DNA from: CAYWNA01 sp964459305
Lineage (GTDB): Bacteria; Planctomycetota; Planctomycetia; Pirellulales; Pirellulaceae
NCBI GenBank assembly: GCA_964459305.1
Contig: CAYWNA010000005.1
Location: forward strand, 62,001 to 126,000
Reading direction: 5' to 3'
Length of the DNA: 64,000 nucleotides
Below are positions 61,676-64,000 of this stretch, piece after piece. Position 1 is the first letter of the stretch, and every line of letters begins with the position of its first letter. The notes below the pieces were generated by a model that worked only from the letters and a program-made list of their open reading frames with translations, had not been told where the DNA came from and searched no databases. Made by a program: the position numbers and the translations under genes.

Positions 61676-61775
61676 CCCGGATTATTCATCAACCCGTAGG
61701 ATAGGCTTCCAGCCTGTCAGCCAGGAAAGACAGGCAAGATGCCTATCCACTTTTTCTGTTCGTGAATAATCCGGG
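61676..61775. repeat. Nested repeat: CCCGGATTATTCA arms around a decayed GGATAGGCTTCCAGCC palindrome
   Basis: CCCGGATTATTCA (61676-61688) and TGAATAATCCGGG (61763-61775) are a perfect 13-base inverted pair. Between them lies a degraded copy of the 25045-25107 palindrome (GGATAGGCTTCCAGCCTGTC, then GACAGGCAAGATGCCTATCC). Confidence 0.65.
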
Positions 61776-62111
61776 CTAACGTGTTTCCACTGTCACCCTT
61801 GCGTGGATAACGCATTGTGTTGTTTCTGAAAGCCTTAGCCACGCCAGCGTTTGCGACCACGTGACGTTTCGTGTAGAACTTGGAAGCCTTGCTAGCTGTC
61901 GTGTTTTCACGGCTGTTCTTGCAGCTACCGTCCGTCTCCTGATGCCTGTGGACGGCACGGCCAAACGATCGCTGGCACGACTAACTTGTTCTGAATTCGC
62001 AGATCATGTCAATTCCTGAAGTGTGACAGTAGACTTACTTCGGCACTCCGTATCCAACACCGACCGTGTGTTGTCGAGGGTTCGGCGTGACGGCGCAGGG
62101 AGAACTACATC

Positions 62112-64000
62112 ATGGTGGATTGGTCTTTTTCCGATAACAATCGGGAATTCGTCATTCGTACGCCGCACACGCCGAGGCCGTGGATCAACTACCTGACCAA
62201 TGGCCGGTACTGCGCACTGGTGAGCCAGACCGGGGGCGGCTTCAGCTTCTTCTTGGATCCATCGCATCATGTGATCACACGGCGCGAGCAGGATGCCCTC
62301 CTGAACGATCGTCCCGGACGTTTTGTGTTTATTCAGGATCTGGACGACATGGCGTTCTGGAACGTGGGCGGGAATCCGTGCCCGGAGCCGCTGGACGAGT
62401 TCGTGTGCCGTCATGGTTTTGGCTATACGGAGATAGGTTCGACGCGCAGCGACGTTGAGGCGGAGGTCGAGTTTCTTGTTCCGCCGGACGCCGACGCGGA
62501 AATTTGGCGTTTGCGTTTTGAGAACCGCGGTACGCGTGCTCGCCGTCTTCGTATCGTGGCGTACCAGGAATTCGTGTTGGGTAACAGCCTGATCGACCCG
62601 ATCGCCCGCCGTTTTGATTCGTTTTTCAAGCGTGCCCAAGTCGACGAGGGCGTGGTGGTGGCCAGCAGACTCAACTGGTACTTGCGCGGCCAGCGGGCAG
62701 ACGGCCCGTGGGAGTATGATGCATTCACCACCGCAACGCGGCCCGCGGACCAAGTCTGGCTGGACAAAGAAGAATTCATCGGTACCTACCGCGACGTGTC
62801 TCGACCGCTGGCGCTGGACGAGGCCACTGCCACCCCGAAGCAAACGGAGGTTTGGGGAATCGATCTGATTGGCGCGCTGGAGTGGCGTTTGGACCTCGCC
62901 CCGGACCAGGCAGTCCGGTGGGAAATGCTGACGGGAATCGCACCGACAGGCACGGCTGTGGAAACCGCGCGGGAACTGGCCGAATCGGAACGCATCGAGC
63001 GGATGCACGAATCGACTCGAACGCATTGGGCCGAGCGCGCCACTCGCATCTCGGTCAAAACCCCCGACAATACCCTCAACCAACTGTCGAGTGGGTGGAC
63101 GCCGTATCAGATCATTGTCAAGTCGTATTTCACGTCAGCTCCTTCCTACTATCACGCTTCGGACGGCAGCCCGGGGTTCCGCGACGCGATGCAGGATGCC
63201 TTCGGTCTCTGTTCGTTCGAGCCGGATCGGGCCCGCGAAATGATCTTGCGGATTTCGCGTTTTCAGTTTTCCGACGGCAGTGCAAGCCATCGGGCGCCGC
63301 GAATACCACTGCCGCCGGAACGCTCGGAGAAGTCGGACTTGCCGCTGTGGATCTCGCTAACGACGCTTACGTACGTGCGCGAGTCCGGCGATACGTCGAT
63401 CATCCTCGAAAAGGTACCGTTCGCTGACGGCCCCGAAGCGACGCTGTTGGATCACATCCGCGTCGGTCTGGAGCGCTCGCTGCAAGATGTCGGGCGTCGC
63501 GGACTGCCTTTGATCCACTACGGTGATTGGAACGACGCGTTGGATGGCCTGGGTGGGGAAGGTCGAGGCGAGTCTGTGTTTCTCGGCCAGTTCTTGGTGC
63601 TCGCGCTGAAAAACTCCGCCAAGCTAGCTGAACTGGTGGGCGAAAACGAGCTCGCGCGGAGCTGGCTGAGCAAGTGTGATGAACTGGTCGAGATGATCAA
63701 CCGCGACTGCTGGGATGACGATCGATTCGTGCGGGCCTTCCACGACGACGGAACCGTAATCGGTTGTCAAGAGAACGCCGAGGGGAGTCTCTATCTCAAC
63801 CCGCAAGTCTGGGCCGTTCTGGCTGACGCGGCACCCAGGGAGCGATTGGAAATCTGCATGGACTCCGTGCACCGAGAATTGGATTCGCCATTCGGAATTC
63901 GATGCCTTGCCCCGGCCTATTCGCGCCACGATCCACACGTGGGTCTAATATCCCGATTTCCTCCCGGCATTAAGGAAAACGGCGCCGTTTTTTCGCATGC
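62112..64000 (+). CDS. GH94-family glycoside phosphorylase (cellobiose/chitobiose type), 3'-truncated
   Basis: A frame open to the window end, about 629 residues visible, of a GH94 inverting phosphorylase. These enzymes split beta-linked glucosides or chito-oligosaccharides with phosphate to give sugar-1-phosphate. The N-terminal beta-sandwich domain is seen in REFVIRTPHTPRPWINYLTN and the SQTGGGFSFFLDP segment. The catalytic barrel holds the general acid Asp in GDWNDALDGLG, followed by GESVFLGQFLVLALKN, and near the edge RFPPGIKENGAVFSHA. GGGAGA lies nine bases ahead of ATG 62112. The whole enzyme would be about 800 residues, so roughly the last fifth is missing. Substrate is not determined. 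Confidence 0.9.
   Translation, partial: MVDWSFSDNNREFVIRTPHTPRPWINYLTNGRYCALVSQTGGGFSFFLDPSHHVITRREQDALLNDRPGRFVFIQDLDDMAFWNVGGNPCPEPLDEFVCRHGFGYTEIGSTRSDVEAEVEFLVPPDADAEIWRLRFENRGTRARRLRIVAYQEFVLGNSLIDPIARRFDSFFKRAQVDEGVVVASRLNWYLRGQRADGPWEYDAFTTATRPADQVWLDKEEFIGTYRDVSRPLALDEATATPKQTEVWGIDLIGALEWRLDLAPDQAVRWEMLTGIAPTGTAVETARELAESERIERMHESTRTHWAERATRISVKTPDNTLNQLSSGWTPYQIIVKSYFTSAPSYYHASDGSPGFRDAMQDAFGLCSFEPDRAREMILRISRFQFSDGSASHRAPRIPLPPERSEKSDLPLWISLTTLTYVRESGDTSIILEKVPFADGPEATLLDHIRVGLERSLQDVGRRGLPLIHYGDWNDALDGLGGEGRGESVFLGQFLVLALKNSAKLAELVGENELARSWLSKCDELVEMINRDCWDDDRFVRAFHDDGTVIGCQENAEGSLYLNPQVWAVLADAAPRERLEICMDSVHRELDSPFGIRCLAPAYSRHDPHVGLISRFPPGIKENGAVFSH

Noticed and set aside
20270..61775. 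CRISPR array
   Set aside because: The repeats are single palindromes spread among genes, not regularly spaced direct repeats with spacers, and no cas genes are present.
62004..63083. Long minus-strand frame of 359 codons
   Set aside because: It is the antisense shadow of the GH94 gene, whose sense frame carries the family motifs.

Overview
This window reads as a chromosomal segment of a planctomycete, probably of the Pirellulales/Planctomycetia type. The evidence is a DUF1559 pseudopilin-like protein, two very large Ser/Thr kinases with C-terminal TPR repeats (one coupled to an ECF sigma factor), a BatA/VWA gene set, a sulfatase, and many dispersed palindromic elements whose translations give strings typical of planctomycete annotations (VVPPSGG; SWIRKNSGG/LNSCESS). 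All identifications come from reading the translated sequence by eye; no database search was run.

Layout. 1-1.6 kb: 3' part of holA, convergent with a DUF2062 membrane protein. 1.8-10 kb: a tightly coupled four-gene operon (prenyltransferase-repeat protein, BatA/VWA protein, second VWA/amidotransferase-like protein, large membrane-anchored protein) with no MoxR or DUF58 gene in view. 10.1-12.6 kb: an orphan TonB-dependent receptor. 13.2-16.8 kb: kinase-TPR protein. 17-20.3 kb: beta-helix fragment, enolase and NagA. 20.7-25 kb: acetolactate synthase large subunit, PlsC-type acyltransferase, CdsA and a membrane protein. 25.3-31 kb: coaD, a SufR-like regulator, a lone nuoB, a URO-D family protein, a class IV aminotransferase, a GspF-like protein, maf and an RluA-type pseudouridine synthase. 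32.2-37.3 kb: S41 protease and an ECF sigma/kinase pair. 37.4-48.4 kb: a catabolic stretch with a PIG-L deacetylase, an alpha/beta hydrolase, an intact and a degenerate amidohydrolase, an HpaI-type aldolase, the DmpG/DmpF aldolase-dehydrogenase pair, an M28 peptidase and a sulfatase. 48.9-57.8 kb: C45 acyltransferase, DUF1559 protein, M16 protease, second URO-D protein, a decayed gene and an SDR. 58.6-61.3 kb: an unusual PhnD-like/patatin fusion. 62.1-64 kb: a GH94 phosphorylase cut by the window end.

The genes do not form one pathway. Recognisable themes are carbohydrate and glycan turnover (NagA, PIG-L, sulfatase, GH94), membrane lipid work (PlsC, CdsA, patatin), secreted proteolysis (S41, M28, M16) and kinase/sigma signalling.

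The most unusual items are the PhnD-patatin fusion, whose patatin catalytic Ser and Asp are split by a multi-helix membrane insert; the many families of hairpin elements, at least one nested and flanked by a 9-bp direct repeat like a target-site duplication; a protein-coding remnant at about 57 kb with an in-frame TGA; and an amidohydrolase pair in which the second member has lost all visible metal-binding motifs. No tRNA, rRNA, CRISPR array or prophage was seen.
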